Shown in pieces: positions 7,933-16,603 of a stretch of DNA of 64,000 nucleotides. The stretch comes from Candidatus Pantoea floridensis (GTDB lineage Bacteria; Pseudomonadota; Gammaproteobacteria; Enterobacterales; Enterobacteriaceae). The notes beneath the pieces were generated by a model. It made no database searches. It was not told the origin of the DNA and was given only the letters and a program-made list of their open reading frames with translations. Within the stretch, counting starts at the first letter, position 1; each line of letters opens with the position of its first letter. The translations under genes were made by a program, and so were the position numbers. The stretch lies in the NCBI RefSeq assembly GCF_900215435.1, contig NZ_OCMY01000001.1, forward strand, positions 310,001 through 374,000, written 5' to 3'.

Positions 7933-8190
7933 ATGCAAAACGCCGCAGCCAGCAGCAACGCCATCGCTGATTACTTTACCCTCGCCGGTAACAGCGATAG
8001 CACTGAAATGGAAGTTTTCGGGCAAATCATTGCCGAAATCCTGCAAGCCGGTACGCCGGTTTCAAATAAAGCGATCATTTCATCCCTGATCAATCGCCTT
8101 GAAATGGAAAGTGATGTGATTCAGCTGGATATTTATCGCCATCTGCTCGAATTAGTTGTCAATAAAACACCTGACGATCTCGCGGTCTGA
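7933..8190 (+). CDS. YmgB/AriR-family small regulator
   Basis: An 85-residue helical protein of the YcgZ/YmgA/YmgB (AriR) family. In E. coli these small proteins connect blue-light, cold and acid signals to the Rcs phosphorelay and to biofilm control. The family signature is visible in the C-terminal two thirds (residues about 25-78): an N-helix, then GTPVSNKAIISSLINRLE, then VIQLDIYRHLLELVV. The ATG at 7933 is preceded by AGGG with eight-base spacing. A 12-bp palindrome (7894-7905) and the RNA-like segment at 7735-7827 lie upstream. Unlike E. coli, where several paralogues cluster, only one copy is seen here. Its exact partner is unknown. Confidence 0.75.
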   Translation: MQNAAASSNAIADYFTLAGNSDSTEMEVFGQIIAEILQAGTPVSNKAIISSLINRLEMESDVIQLDIYRHLLELVVNKTPDDLAV

Positions 8191-8341
8191 AACCGGATTC
8201 CAGGGATGGAATCACCTTCTCCTCTCCCATCTTGCTAGCATCAGATATCATTGCCCGGTAACATCCTTCCCTGAATATTCCAACTGGTTACTGCCGTACC
8301 GCGACGGTATGCGCAACATAATAAAAGAGCCTGCATAATCT

Positions 8342-9841
8342 ATGAGCCAACCAACTGAGCGCACCCCTGCGGTGGAGAGCGATATCACTGTGGGGCACGT
8401 ATTACGTTCGCCTGCCCTCTTAACCCGTGAATGTCTGGCGGGAATCATTACCGCACTGGCGCTGATTCCTGAAGTGATCTCATTTTCGGTGATTGCAGGC
8501 GTTGATCCTAAAGTGAGCCTGGTAGCGTCGGTCGTGCTGTGTCTGACGCTCTCGATTCTGGGCGGTCGTCCGGCGATGGTGACCGCTGCGGCTGGTTCAG
8601 TGGCGCTGGTCATTGGCCCAATGGTGCATGCGCACGGTGTGGAGTACATTCTGCCGGCGGTGATTATGGGCGGGCTCATCCAGATCATTTTTGGTTTCGC
8701 CGGCTTATCGCGCATGATGCGCTATATCCCACGTTCAGTGATGATTGGCTTCGTTAACGCGCTTGGCATTTTGATTTTCTTTGCGCAAGTCCCGCACGTT
8801 TGGGGACAATCCACGCTGGTGTGCGGGCTGTTTGCCGTCACGCTGGCGATCGTCGTCCTGCTGCCTAAAGTATTGAAAAGCGTGCCGTCACCGCTGGTAG
8901 CAATTGTGGTGGTCACCGCCGTCGCACTGCTGCTTGGCTATCGCGTGCCTAATGTTGGCGATGAAGGCCCTATGACCGCCGGTTTGCCAGGCTTTACCAC
9001 GCTATTGGTGCCGATCAATCTTCAAACGTTGCAAATTATCTGGCCCACCGCGCTGAGCATCGCTTTTGTTGGTCTGATGGAGTCGCTGCTGACCGCCAAA
9101 CTGGTGGATGACATTACCGATACGCCATCCGGCAAGCGCCGTGAATCCTGGGCGCTGGGCGTCGGCAATATTCTTGCGGGCTTTTATGGTGGCATTGCAG
9201 GGTGTGCTATGATCGGCCAGACCATCGTCAATGTTGAGCTAGGCAGAGCGCGGACGCGCGTTTCCACGCTGGCGGCAGGTATTGTTTTGCTGCTGCTGGT
9301 TACCGGACTTAGCCAGATTATGGCGCAGATTCCAATGGTGGTACTGGCAGGTATTATGATGGTAGTTGCGGTGAAAACCGTTAACTGGCACAGCCTGCAA
9401 CCCGCGACGCTGAAACGCATGCCGTGGTCAGAAACCTTTGTGATGCTGCTCACCGTTGCCGTCACCGTGTGGACCGGCAACCTGGCCATTGGCGTGCTGG
9501 TTGGCGTGATTCTGGCAATGATGCTATTTGCGCGTCGCATTGCCCACGTTATCCATGCTGAGCGTCAGCTGAGCGACGACGGAAAGCAGGTCAGTTACAT
9601 CGTGCGTGGTCCACTGTTCTTCGGCAGCAGTAATGACCTGTTCGAACACTTTAATTACGGTCACGATCCTAAAACCGTCACCATTGACCTCACCCACGCG
9701 CAGATTTGGGATGCATCCAGCGTGGCGGCTCTCGATGCCATCGAGTACCGCTATCAGCGCCACGGGGCGATCGTGACGTTTGTTGGTCTGGATAATCGCA
9801 GCAGTGATTTTCATGAACGATTAACCGGTAATCTTGGGTAA
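8342..9841 (+). CDS. SulP-family anion transporter with STAS domain
   Basis: This inner-membrane SLC26/SulP transporter has 499 residues. The membrane domain (about residues 25-400) opens with the family motif (ECLAGIITALALIPEVISFS) and has about 10-12 hydrophobic helices. A short cytoplasmic STAS domain closes it (about 420-495, containing TVTIDLTHAQIWDASSVAAL). Relatives carry sulfate, bicarbonate or dicarboxylates; the substrate cannot be told from sequence. The ATG has only a weak Shine-Dalgarno. A hairpin ends the gene at 9858-9884. The gene before it is the AriR-like regulator on the same strand, 150 bp away, with no sign that they function together. Confidence 0.88.
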   Translation: MSQPTERTPAVESDITVGHVLRSPALLTRECLAGIITALALIPEVISFSVIAGVDPKVSLVASVVLCLTLSILGGRPAMVTAAAGSVALVIGPMVHAHGVEYILPAVIMGGLIQIIFGFAGLSRMMRYIPRSVMIGFVNALGILIFFAQVPHVWGQSTLVCGLFAVTLAIVVLLPKVLKSVPSPLVAIVVVTAVALLLGYRVPNVGDEGPMTAGLPGFTTLLVPINLQTLQIIWPTALSIAFVGLMESLLTAKLVDDITDTPSGKRRESWALGVGNILAGFYGGIAGCAMIGQTIVNVELGRARTRVSTLAAGIVLLLLVTGLSQIMAQIPMVVLAGIMMVVAVKTVNWHSLQPATLKRMPWSETFVMLLTVAVTVWTGNLAIGVLVGVILAMMLFARRIAHVIHAERQLSDDGKQVSYIVRGPLFFGSSNDLFEHFNYGHDPKTVTIDLTHAQIWDASSVAALDAIEYRYQRHGAIVTFVGLDNRSSDFHERLTGNLG

Positions 9842-9857
9842 AATTAGGATTGAGATG

Positions 9858-9884
9858 AAAAACGCCGAAAATTCGGCGTTTTTT
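9858..9884 (+). terminator. Terminator after the SulP gene
   Basis: AACGCCGAA-AA-TTCGGCGTT flanked by A-run and T-run (AAAA before, TTTT after) is a clear intrinsic terminator 16 bases beyond the stop codon, symmetric enough to work both ways. Confidence 0.85.
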
Positions 9885-10003
9885 AGTATTTCGCCAGCAT
9901 TTAACTTGCGTAATTCGCCGCGGCTGCTTTGCTTATCTTGAGGGTCAATACGTTGATCTCTTTAAGATTGGTTAGCTAAGCGCTTATTAATAAGGAGCTA
10001 CAG

Positions 10004-10174
10004 ATGCAGGTTTTAACCAAAGCAGTATTGGTAACATTAACATTGGTATCGCTTGCGGGCTGTATGCATAAAAGTGACGCGGTCGGCGGTGATGGACGTC
10101 CACATGCACCAAGTAATCAGCCTGTTCCGGGGGCCAGCGAAGGCGCAGGACCGGTGGGACAACCGCAATCGTAA
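10004..10174 (+). CDS. Small outer-membrane lipoprotein, 56 residues
   Basis: A short gene below the size of automatic calls. The ATG at 10004-10006 follows AAGGAG at a good distance; the TAA is at 10172-10174. The first 20 residues (ending VSLAGC) are a lipoprotein signal with an LAGC lipobox, so the mature protein is about 37 residues starting at Cys20. Met21 and His22 follow the Cys; with no Asp at +2, sorting to the outer membrane is expected. The rest is Gly-, Pro- and Gln-rich without predicted secondary structure. An intrinsic terminator starts just after the stop, so it is a one-gene transcript. Family and function are not recognised. Confidence 0.7.
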   Translation: MQVLTKAVLVTLTLVSLAGCMHKSDAVGGDGRPHAPSNQPVPGASEGAGPVGQPQS

Positions 10175-10180
10175 CAAGGC

Positions 10181-10202
10181 GCCCGGCTTAGCCGGGTTTT
10201 TT
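10181..10202 (+). terminator. Terminator after the small lipoprotein
   Basis: CCCGGC-TTA-GCCGGG followed by a run of six T forms an intrinsic terminator seven bases beyond the TAA. Confidence 0.85.
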
Positions 10203-10226
10203 ATGGGTAAAAGGCAGACAACAAAA

Positions 10227-10251
10227 ACAAAAAAACCGCCCTTGGGCGGTT
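10227..10251 (-). terminator. Terminator of the tRNA operon
   Basis: On the minus strand AACCGCCC and GGGCGGTT form a hairpin followed by a run of T. It lies about 50 bases beyond the 3' end of tRNA-Leu and ends the Gly-Cys-Leu tRNA transcript. Confidence 0.8.
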
Positions 10252-10301
10252 ACGACATTACTGCATATTGCTTTTTTATTCGTTTTATTCAACTTCAAAT
10301 A

Positions 10302-10388
10302 TGGTGCCCGGGGCGGGACTTGAACCCGCACAGCCATAAGCCGAGGGATTTTAAATCCCTTGTGTCTACCGATTTCACCACCCGGGCA
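10302..10388 (-). tRNA. leuZ: tRNA-Leu (anticodon UAA)
   Basis: The 87-base cloverleaf begins TGCCCGGGTGG on the minus strand and ends with encoded CCA. The anticodon stem AGGGA/TCCCT holds the loop TTTAAAA, which gives anticodon TAA. A long variable arm is present, as for class II tRNAs. It is third in the order Gly-Cys-Leu downstream of pgsA, the same as glyW-cysT-leuZ in E. coli. Confidence 0.95.
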
Positions 10389-10398
10389 GGGTGTAAAT

Positions 10399-10472
10399 TG
10401 GAGGCGCGTCCCGGAGTCGAACCGAGGTAGACGGATTTGCAATCCGTTGCATGGCCACTCTGCCAACGCGCC
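10399..10472 (-). tRNA. cysT: tRNA-Cys (anticodon GCA)
   Basis: A 74-base tRNA beginning GGCGCGTTGGCAGAGTGG on the minus strand. The anticodon loop TTGCAAA gives GCA, and CCA is encoded. It lies 10 bases before tRNA-Leu and 42 bases after tRNA-Gly in one transcript. Confidence 0.95.
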
Positions 10473-10514
10473 TTTAATCTGATATGTAATCCGTTGGATA
10501 CGAACTACTAAATT

Positions 10515-10590
<76 letters not shown>

Positions 10591-10713
10591 ATAATCTCTG
10601 TATTTGAGTTTGCGACTGCATTGCTAACTCAACTACTCGATTCTGTTCTTTCTTCATCAAACCTGCTGATTTCATTCAGCTTCTTGCAGGCCAGCTGCCG
10701 TTCGATGCGATGC

Positions 10714-10741
10714 ATTCTACTTATCTGACGCAATGAGTCAA
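10714..10741 (-). promoter_or_regulatory. Strong promoter of the Gly-Cys-Leu tRNA operon
   Basis: On the minus strand TTGACT (10736-10741) and TAGAAT (10714-10719) are 16 bases apart. It lies between pgsA and tRNA-Gly, so the tRNAs can be transcribed apart from uvrC-pgsA. Confidence 0.75.
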
Positions 10742-10791
10742 TAGAATTATCCACACACTGCGTCCGTTTGCTGCTTTTTAAATCGCATCGA

Positions 10792-11340
10792 TCAGCTATC
10801 GAGCAAATCGCCACGTGCCGCGCTTAAATACTGGAACATTGACCAGAAAGTCAGCACCGCTGCGATATACAGCGCAACCACACCCACGCCGACTACCGTC
10901 GCCTCCGGACGCCACAGTAAGGCAAACAGTGAGAACATTTGCGCGGTGGTTTTTACCTTACCGATCCAGGAAACCGCCACACTGCTGCGTTTGCCAATCT
11001 CAGCCATCCACTCACGCAGCGCAGAGATAATAATTTCACGGGCAATCATGGTTGCCGCTGGCAAAGTGATCCACCATGCGTGGAAATGCTCAGCCACCAG
11101 CACCAGGGCAATTGCCACCAGCACTTTATCCGCCACCGGATCGAGGAATGCACCAAACCGTGTTGTTTGCTTCCAGCGGCGAGCTAAAAAACCATCAAAC
11201 CAGTCAGTTACCGCAGCGATGACGAAGATCAGTGCAGTGGCAAAGGGAGCCCATTGAAATGGCAAATAGAACGCCAGGACAAAGAAGGGAATAAGTACGA
11301 CTCGAAACAGGGTAAGACACGTCGGAATGTTAAATTGCAT
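10792..11340 (-). CDS. pgsA: Phosphatidylglycerophosphate synthase
   Basis: PgsA joins CDP-diacylglycerol and glycerol-3-phosphate to phosphatidylglycerophosphate, the committed step to phosphatidylglycerol and cardiolipin, at the inner membrane. The CDP-alcohol phosphotransferase signature is complete: [11 protein letters not shown], then [10 protein letters not shown]. Several hydrophobic helices follow. I start at the ATG at 11338-11340 (MQFNIPT), giving 182 residues, the length of the E. coli enzyme. The open frame extends 22 codons upstream but that part does not resemble PgsA. It follows uvrC on the same strand, as in E. coli, and precedes the tRNA genes. Confidence 0.95.
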   Translation of the reverse strand: MQFNIPTCLTLFRVVLIPFFVLAFYLPFQWAPFATALIFVIAAVTDWFDGFLARRWKQTTRFGAFLDPVADKVLVAIALVLVAEHFHAWWITLPAATMIAREIIISALREWMAEIGKRSSVAVSWIGKVKTTAQMFSLFALLWRPEATVVGVGVVALYIAAVLTFWSMFQYLSAARGDLLDS

Positions 11341-11408
11341 ATGCCAGTAACTGTCTGGTGTGAGTAGGATTTCATGTATGTTCCTACATTGCCCACCCTG
11401 TTTCAATG

Positions 11409-13241
11409 TTAGTGTTTCAGTGAGTAGTATATTTTTTCTGCCAGAGCGACAGAAATGCCCGGTACTTTGGCTATCTCTTCCACGCTGGCATTCATTAGCG
11501 GTTGCAGCCCACCCATATACTTAAGCAGCTGTTGGCGCCGTTTTGGTCCCACTCCTTCAATGCTTTCCAGCGCACTGGTGTTCTTCACTTTGGCGCGTTT
11601 TTTCCGATGACCTGAAATCGCATGATTGTGAGAGTCGTCACGAATATGCTGGATCACATGCAGCGCTGGCGAGTCCGGAGGTAAAGAAACGCCCTCACCT
11701 TCCGCTTCAAAGAACAGGGTTTCTAATCCCGCCTTACGATCGCTGCCTTTGGCAACACCGAGTAAAATGGGACGATCTTTATCCCAAGGTACATTGAGCT
11801 CGGCAAACACCTGTTTCGCCTGGGCCAGCTGACCTTTACCGCCGTCGATGATAATGACGTCGGGGATTTTATCCTCTTCCAGCGCTTTACCGTAACGACG
11901 CCGTAGCACCTGATTCATCGCCGCATAATCATCGCCCGGCGTAATGCCTTCAATGTTATAACGGCGATAATCCGAGCGCAGCGGGCCATCGCGGTTGAAT
12001 ACCACGCATGAAGCGATAGTCTGCTCGCCCATGGTATGGCTGATGTCGAAGCACTCCATCCGATTGATGCTGTCGAGCTCAAGAAATTTCGCCAGCGCCG
12101 CCAGACGCTGCTGAATAGTAGAGTGTTGTGACAGTTTGGTGGTCAACGCTGTCGCCGCGTTGGTGCGCGCCAGCTTAAGATAGCGCGCGCGGTCACCACG
12201 CGGTTTACTCTGAATATTGACTTTGCGTCCCGCCAGGGCGCTGAGCGACTCGGCCAGCAATTCGCGCTCGGGCAGGTAAAAGTCCAGCAGGATTTCAGCC
12301 GGTAAGGTGCGCGCTTCGCTGCCTTGCAAATAGAATTGGCCGACAAAAGTTTGCACCACTTCCGTGAGTTCAGTATCCGCTGGCACTTTAGGAAAATAGC
12401 TGCGGCTGCCGAGCACTTTGCCCTGGCGAATAAACAGCACGTGCAGGCAGGCCATGCCGGCATCAAATGACACGCCCATCACGTCAAGGTCATCACCTTG
12501 ATTGGAAACAAACTGCCGCTCGGTAACACGCCGCACGGCCTGAATTTGATCGCGCAAACGGCCCGCATCTTCAAAACGCAACGCCTGGCTGGCGTCTTCC
12601 ATACGTTTAACCAGCTGATTAATCACCTGATCATCTTTGCCCGCAAGGAACAGCCGCACATAATCGGTTTGCTGCGCATACTCCTCTTCGCTCACCAGGC
12701 CCGCAACACAAGGCCCCAGGCAACGCCCAATCTGATATTGCAGACAGGGCCGCGAACGGTTGCGATAAACACTGTTTTCGCATTGGCGAATAGGGAAAAC
12801 TTTTTGCAGCAGCGCCAGTGTTTCCCGCACCGCGTAGCCGTTGGGGAATGGCCCAAAGTATTCACCTTTGGCATGCTTCGCACCGCGATGCATCGCCAGA
12901 CGTGGATGGCTATCGCCGCTGAGAAAAATATAGGGGTAAGATTTGTCATCGCGCAGCAATACATTATAGCGCGGCTGATAGAGCTTAATGTAATTATGCT
13001 CGAGCAGCAGTGCTTCCGTTTCAGTGTGCGTTACGGTGACGTCAATGTTCTGGATGTTACTGACCAGCACTTCCGTTTTGCGGCTGCCCACCTGCGTCCG
13101 GAAGTAGCTGGTCAGGCGCTTTTTGAGGTCTTTGGCTTTACCAACATAGATCACCGTGCCGGCCGCATCGTACATACGATAGACGCCGGGTTGACTGGTC
13201 ACGGTGCTGAGAAAGGCTTTGGAATTGAAAACGTCACTCAC
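11409..13241 (-). CDS. uvrC: Excinuclease ABC subunit C
   Basis: UvrC makes both cuts in nucleotide excision repair after UvrA and UvrB have loaded on the lesion. The 610-residue protein has the GIY-YIG nuclease at the N-terminus ([19 protein letters not shown], residues about 18-90). A UVR motif binding UvrB lies near residue 205. The RNase H-like second nuclease domain ([12 protein letters not shown] motif, here [13 protein letters not shown], and [12 protein letters not shown]) comes next, and tandem helix-hairpin-helix motifs end the protein ([23 protein letters not shown]). The start overlaps the end of uvrY by 8 bp, so the two are translated from one mRNA, as in E. coli. Confidence 0.97.
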   Translation of the reverse strand: MSDVFNSKAFLSTVTSQPGVYRMYDAAGTVIYVGKAKDLKKRLTSYFRTQVGSRKTEVLVSNIQNIDVTVTHTETEALLLEHNYIKLYQPRYNVLLRDDKSYPYIFLSGDSHPRLAMHRGAKHAKGEYFGPFPNGYAVRETLALLQKVFPIRQCENSVYRNRSRPCLQYQIGRCLGPCVAGLVSEEEYAQQTDYVRLFLAGKDDQVINQLVKRMEDASQALRFEDAGRLRDQIQAVRRVTERQFVSNQGDDLDVMGVSFDAGMACLHVLFIRQGKVLGSRSYFPKVPADTELTEVVQTFVGQFYLQGSEARTLPAEILLDFYLPERELLAESLSALAGRKVNIQSKPRGDRARYLKLARTNAATALTTKLSQHSTIQQRLAALAKFLELDSINRMECFDISHTMGEQTIASCVVFNRDGPLRSDYRRYNIEGITPGDDYAAMNQVLRRRYGKALEEDKIPDVIIIDGGKGQLAQAKQVFAELNVPWDKDRPILLGVAKGSDRKAGLETLFFEAEGEGVSLPPDSPALHVIQHIRDDSHNHAISGHRKKRAKVKNTSALESIEGVGPKRRQQLLKYMGGLQPLMNASVEEIAKVPGISVALAEKIYYSLKH

Positions 13242-13893
13242 TACTGATTAATGGCTCCGCATTGAACAGGCCATGTCGAATGGCCAAATGCGTTAACTCT
13301 ACGTCACCGCTGATGTTTAACTTGCTGAACATACGATAACGGTAGCTGTTAACGGTTTTCGGGCTGAGATTAAGCTGTTCGGAAATTTCCGTCACTTTCT
13401 GCCCGCGGGTAATCATCAGCATAATCTGCAATTCCCTTTCCGACAAACAGCTAAACGGTGATTCGGCTTTTTGTGGCTCAATCTGGCTCAGCGCCATCTG
13501 TTGAGCAATATCTGAGGCGATGTAACGCTGCCCCGCGTGTACTGAGCGAATTGCACTCACTACTTCCTGCGGCGCAGCGCCTTTACTCAGGTAACCTGCG
13601 GCACCCGCCTGCATGACTTTAGCGGGTAGAGGATTTTCGGTATGAATGGTCAACATGATGATGCGGATATCAGGGTTGTAGCGCACGATTTTACGCGTTG
13701 CTTCAAGGCCGCCGATACCGGGCATGTTCATATCCATTAACACGACGTCAACCGGATTGTTGCGACACCATTTCACGGCGTCTTCGCCACAGGCCACCTC
13801 ACCTGCAATGACAAGTCCCTTCATATCTTCTAGAATGCGGCGAATACCGGCGCGTACCAGTTCATGGTCATCAACAAGAAGCAGGCTGATCAA
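13234..13893 (-). CDS. uvrY: Response regulator UvrY (GacA)
   Basis: UvrY is the DNA-binding partner of the BarA sensor kinase; it switches on the CsrB/CsrC small RNAs and so controls carbon storage, motility and, in plant-associated species, virulence and exopolysaccharide. The receiver domain covers residues 1-120, with the phospho-accepting Asp at 54 ([10 protein letters not shown]), acidic D8 D9 and a Lys in YLSKGA. A LuxR-type helix-turn-helix fills residues about 145-205 ([29 protein letters not shown]). The start is TTG (13891-13893), with GGAG nine bases upstream, matching the conserved N-terminus [11 protein letters not shown]. Total 219 residues. It is followed directly by uvrC. Confidence 0.96.
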   Translation of the reverse strand: MISLLLVDDHELVRAGIRRILEDMKGLVIAGEVACGEDAVKWCRNNPVDVVLMDMNMPGIGGLEATRKIVRYNPDIRIIMLTIHTENPLPAKVMQAGAAGYLSKGAAPQEVVSAIRSVHAGQRYIASDIAQQMALSQIEPQKAESPFSCLSERELQIMLMITRGQKVTEISEQLNLSPKTVNSYRYRMFSKLNISGDVELTHLAIRHGLFNAEPLISSE

Positions 13894-14324
13894 CGGGACG
13901 TACTCCGCAGGTTAGTGAAGGGAAATATATTATTGGTGAAACATCTTACCGGGTTTCAGGTGGAAAAAACATCTATCACACCAGATAAATCTCAAATGAA
14001 ATGATGCAAATCAATTACATTGGTCTGTTAAAGGCATTTAAGGAAAAATGCATTAGCATGGGCAAATTATGAAGTAAAATTGTGACTAATATCATTATGT
14101 TATAATTTATAGCTCGATTTTATTGCGTTCTTCTGTTTGCCGAATAAATAACGGCTTATCCCCCTTTTCAATAGCGGCAAAATAGCACCAGGTCCAATTA
14201 AACCCCACGCGTAGTTTTACCGTTTCGTCTGCATTAAATTCGTTGAACAACCCTATGATATACTCTCTTCTTTACGCACAGGAAGAATGTGTCCCCATTG
14301 AGTAACACCACCAAGGAGCCAATT
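13894..14324. other. AT-rich divergent intergenic region uvrY/yecF
   Basis: 431 bases between the divergent uvrY and yecF genes. It is AT-rich and contains no reading frame I would support. An extended -10 promoter for yecF is visible near 14256. The promoter of uvrY must lie in the left part, but no clear hexamers stand out. Confidence 0.5.
14256..14264 (+). promoter_or_regulatory. Extended -10 promoter of yecF
   Basis: TGATATACT is a TGn-extended -10 element. It would start transcription near 14271, some 54 bases before the ATG. No good -35 is seen, which is common for extended -10 promoters. Confidence 0.45.
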
Positions 14325-14552
14325 ATGAGTGATGAAGATTTTGCAACTTCACGTGACACACAAGCGCTGGCAGACGAAGTCGCCTGTCTGAAGATGATGG
14401 TGACATTAATTCTGAAGGGAATGGGTCAAGCCGATGCCGGTAAGGTGATCATCAACATGGAGCGTTATGTACAGGCCTCTTTAGGCGATAAGCCTCAGGC
14501 GGAAGTGTTTAACAACACCATTCGTCAGATCAAAACCGCTTACCGCCAATAA
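14325..14552 (+). CDS. yecF: DUF2594 protein YecF
   Basis: A 75-residue cytoplasmic protein of unknown function. It aligns by eye along its whole length with E. coli YecF: LADEVACLKMMVTLILKGMGQADAGKV matches the family core, and the end IRQIKTAYRQ is nearly identical. I use the ATG at 14325 because AAGGAG lies seven bases before it; the open frame upstream is not conserved. In E. coli yecF lies between uvrY and sdiA in the same orientation. Here the same position is kept, with a luxI gene inserted between yecF and the SdiA-like gene. Confidence 0.92.
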   Translation: MSDEDFATSRDTQALADEVACLKMMVTLILKGMGQADAGKVIINMERYVQASLGDKPQAEVFNNTIRQIKTAYRQ

Positions 14553-14560
14553 GCAGTATG

Positions 14561-14581
14561 CCCCGCGCGCGATGCGCGGGG
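14561..14581 (+). terminator. Shared hairpin between yecF and luxI
   Basis: CCCCGCGC and GCGCGGGG pair around a five-base loop between the converging ends of yecF and the luxI-type gene. It has little U-run but can serve both transcripts. Confidence 0.65.
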
Positions 14582-14584
14582 TGT

Positions 14585-15196
14585 TTAGCTGTGTGATTGC
14601 CAGTTCACCGATACGCCCAGCGACGGCAACACTTCCTCCGGGCTAAAGCGTCTTGTACCGCGGTATTTCTCCGCCAGTGCCGGTTGGTCAACCGGAATGC
14701 GAATAGCAAAAAGATTATCTTCTGATTGGATCAAGCCCGGAGACAGCGGCTCGTACACCACTTGATGCTGTTCAAACATCTTCTCCAGCATCGGCGTTGC
14801 CGAGCTGATTAAATACTCCATCCCGCTCAACTCGGCTAACTGTACCGAGTGCCACAAAATGCTTAACGGCAGCTCCGCATCCACTTCAAGGCGCGCCGAA
14901 AAGCGCGACATTTCCCACACTTTCTCCTGATCAAAGGGCAGAACAAACCCTTCTGGCACTTCAGGCTCATGCCATGGCAGCAGGCGTGCACAGCCGCATA
15001 TCCCCTGACGCGCGTTCCAGGCGATCAGCCAGGTCACATCCGAACGATCAAAACGATCGTATTCCTGCCCAGGCGTACTTAATCTTGGTGGAATCGACCA
15101 CCCTTCGCCGCGCGCAAAAACGCTATACCGATACGTTCCAAGTTCTGCCAATAGTGAGGACGGCATATCCTTCAGCTGTGTTTGAATTACTTTCAT
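14585..15196 (-). CDS. LuxI-family acyl-homoserine lactone synthase
   Basis: The enzyme makes an N-acyl-homoserine lactone from S-adenosylmethionine and an acyl carrier protein-bound fatty acid. All hallmark residues of the family are present: Arg23, Phe27 and Trp33 (YRYSVFARGEGW), the acidic EYDRFD motif (residues 45-50), Arg71 in GCARLLP, and Glu95/Arg98 in WEMSRFS. Total 203 residues, normal length. Two ATG codons are adjacent; I use the second (15194-15196) because AGAGG lies six bases before it. It lies 121 bases downstream of, and in line with, the SdiA-like receptor gene. The acyl chain length cannot be predicted safely. Relatives have been named PhzI, EanI or ExpI. Confidence 0.93.
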   Translation of the reverse strand: MKVIQTQLKDMPSSLLAELGTYRYSVFARGEGWSIPPRLSTPGQEYDRFDRSDVTWLIAWNARQGICGCARLLPWHEPEVPEGFVLPFDQEKVWEMSRFSARLEVDAELPLSILWHSVQLAELSGMEYLISSATPMLEKMFEQHQVVYEPLSPGLIQSEDNLFAIRIPVDQPALAEKYRGTRRFSPEEVLPSLGVSVNWQSHS

Positions 15197-15288
15197 CATG
15201 CGCCTCTGACATCCCCATGTATGCAATGATTTATTTGAGCCAGCCTGGCAACATTGCGCGCAGGGTAGACAACTGACTGTGGAGAAGG

Positions 15289-15308
15289 AACTACTAAAAT
15301 TGGTAGTT
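15289..15308 (-). promoter_or_regulatory. 20-bp inverted repeat, putative lux box before luxI
   Basis: AACTACTAAAATTGGTAGTT has six-base perfect arms and 16 of 20 symmetric positions. A possible -10 (TACCCT on the minus strand, 15262-15267) would put the repeat at about -34 to -53, the usual place for a lux box that activates its promoter. It starts 10 bases beyond the receptor stop codon. Promoter assignment is inference; a small hairpin is the alternative. Confidence 0.55.
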
Positions 15309-15317
15309 GCCTTTTCG

Positions 15318-16040
15318 CTAAATCAGGCCAATCGCTGCCGCATAACAGGCAATCTGCGTTTTATTGGAAACATTAAAACGCTTTTGCATATTCTTTTGGT
15401 GAAAATTCACCGTATGTTCAGATATTGCTAAAATAAGTGAAATTTCCGCAGAGGTTTTTCCTTCTGCCGTCCATTTCAGGATTTCCAGCTCACGCTGACT
15501 AAAATCACTCGATAAAACGACCATTGAATTGTCGTTAAGACGCTCTAACGCGCGCAAACTCAGTTCCGCCAGAAGATGCAGTTTTACTTCTAGCTGTAGG
15601 CGCAAATGCTGAGTCTTACTGTGAAACTGTGATGCAATAGATAATATACCAATGGTTCGATTTGGTGCCATTGCTGAGCAGGAAAAGCCACTTAGCAAAC
15701 CTGCAGCGTTGGCTTCAGCCCATAAATTACCCGCATTGGTAAATAAATCGTGCGTCCACTCCACTCCTCTGCCCGGTCTCTGGCAGAGTAATAACACCGG
15801 ATCGACCGCATAATAGTTCTCAGTTTCGTAGCGTTTCACCCAGCTTTCGGGATACGTACTAAACAAAAAGAGTCGTGGTCGGGTAAACGGCACCGGATGC
15901 TGGACCAAAAAAGCAAAGTAATCAAAACCCAGCATTTCAATCTGGGTTTGTAAAAGTGATTTCAATTGCATCACTTCTGTCACTGCCTGAAATTCATTTT
16001 CCATTTCGCCTCGCCAGGCGAAATAATTATCGGTCGTCAT
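15318..16040 (-). CDS. sdiA: SdiA-like LuxR-family quorum-sensing receptor
   Basis: A 240-residue transcription factor that binds acyl-homoserine lactones. The ligand domain (residues about 20-165) keeps the landmark residues Trp/Tyr in ESWVKRYETENYYAVDP, the D-P pair, a Trp in VEWTHDLF and a Gly in LLSGFS. The LuxR helix-turn-helix is at about 175-235 (FSQRELEILKWTAEGKTSAE, ISEHTVNFHQKNMQKRF) and is very close to E. coli SdiA, including HPVPFTRP near residue 50. It occupies the sdiA locus next to yecF and uvrY, and the adjacent luxI-type gene makes it a complete receptor-synthase pair, unlike the orphan SdiA of E. coli. Call as SdiA orthologue rests on synteny and similarity. Confidence 0.93.
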   Translation of the reverse strand: MTTDNYFAWRGEMENEFQAVTEVMQLKSLLQTQIEMLGFDYFAFLVQHPVPFTRPRLFLFSTYPESWVKRYETENYYAVDPVLLLCQRPGRGVEWTHDLFTNAGNLWAEANAAGLLSGFSCSAMAPNRTIGILSIASQFHSKTQHLRLQLEVKLHLLAELSLRALERLNDNSMVVLSSDFSQRELEILKWTAEGKTSAEISLILAISEHTVNFHQKNMQKRFNVSNKTQIACYAAAIGLI

Positions 16041-16603
16041 TATTGCCTTAGCGCTGTTTCACGCTTTCACGCCTTGTAATTTGTTCGGGTTAACGCAAAA
16101 AATAAATTAACTAGAGTAAAAATATTGATTGAAAAGAGAGCAAACCTGTAAGCAATGAGTAAAACCCTATTATTGTCAACGCGTTAACATCAGAAAAAGG
16201 AATCAGCTCACGCTATTTGTAAGCGAGCTCACAATTTTAATTCCTTATCAGATTAGAATAGGATTTTTCTGAAGTAGTTTCAATCACCCTATTCATCGAA
16301 AATGAACATCCAACCGATAAATTTCAGCATCGTCATTAACTAAAATTATCAAAGGTCGGAGCAGATTCTTTTGCTGAGAAAGGGGGTTATACAGAGAATG
16401 AGTTTCAACTTAATCTTAATTCCACTTATTTCTGCGGATGAGGTAAGGCAGCATCGCACGGTGTGATTTATCTCAATCTAATTTGCGGCTACGCTTATTA
16501 CTTGAGAACAGTGTTGTGTATCACCCGTTGCAAGGGGAGACAATGCCGCTGGGTACGAAAGGCGCTTTGTCACAGGTAGTTGGGAAAATCAGCGGAACAG
16601 ACT
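16041..16603. other. Long AT-rich spacer between sdiA and the DUF4396-like gene
   Basis: 563 bases separate the divergent sdiA and DUF4396-like genes. The segment is AT-rich. An imperfect inverted repeat (AGCTCACGCT... AGCGAGCT) lies near 16205-16230. Short frames in it do not look coding. It presumably holds the sdiA promoter on the minus strand and that of the neighbouring gene. Confidence 0.5.

Noticed and set aside
8196..8213. GATTCCA/TGGAATC hairpin after the AriR-like gene
   Set aside because: The stem has no run of U after it and is short; termination is not convincing.
10053..10430. 125-codon + strand frame and a 123-codon - strand frame over 10188-10559
   Set aside because: Both cover the tRNA genes and the small lipoprotein; the tRNA structures explain the sequence.
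12498..13247. 249-codon open frame on the + strand
   Set aside because: Complete shadow of uvrC on the other strand; its composition mirrors the uvrC codons.
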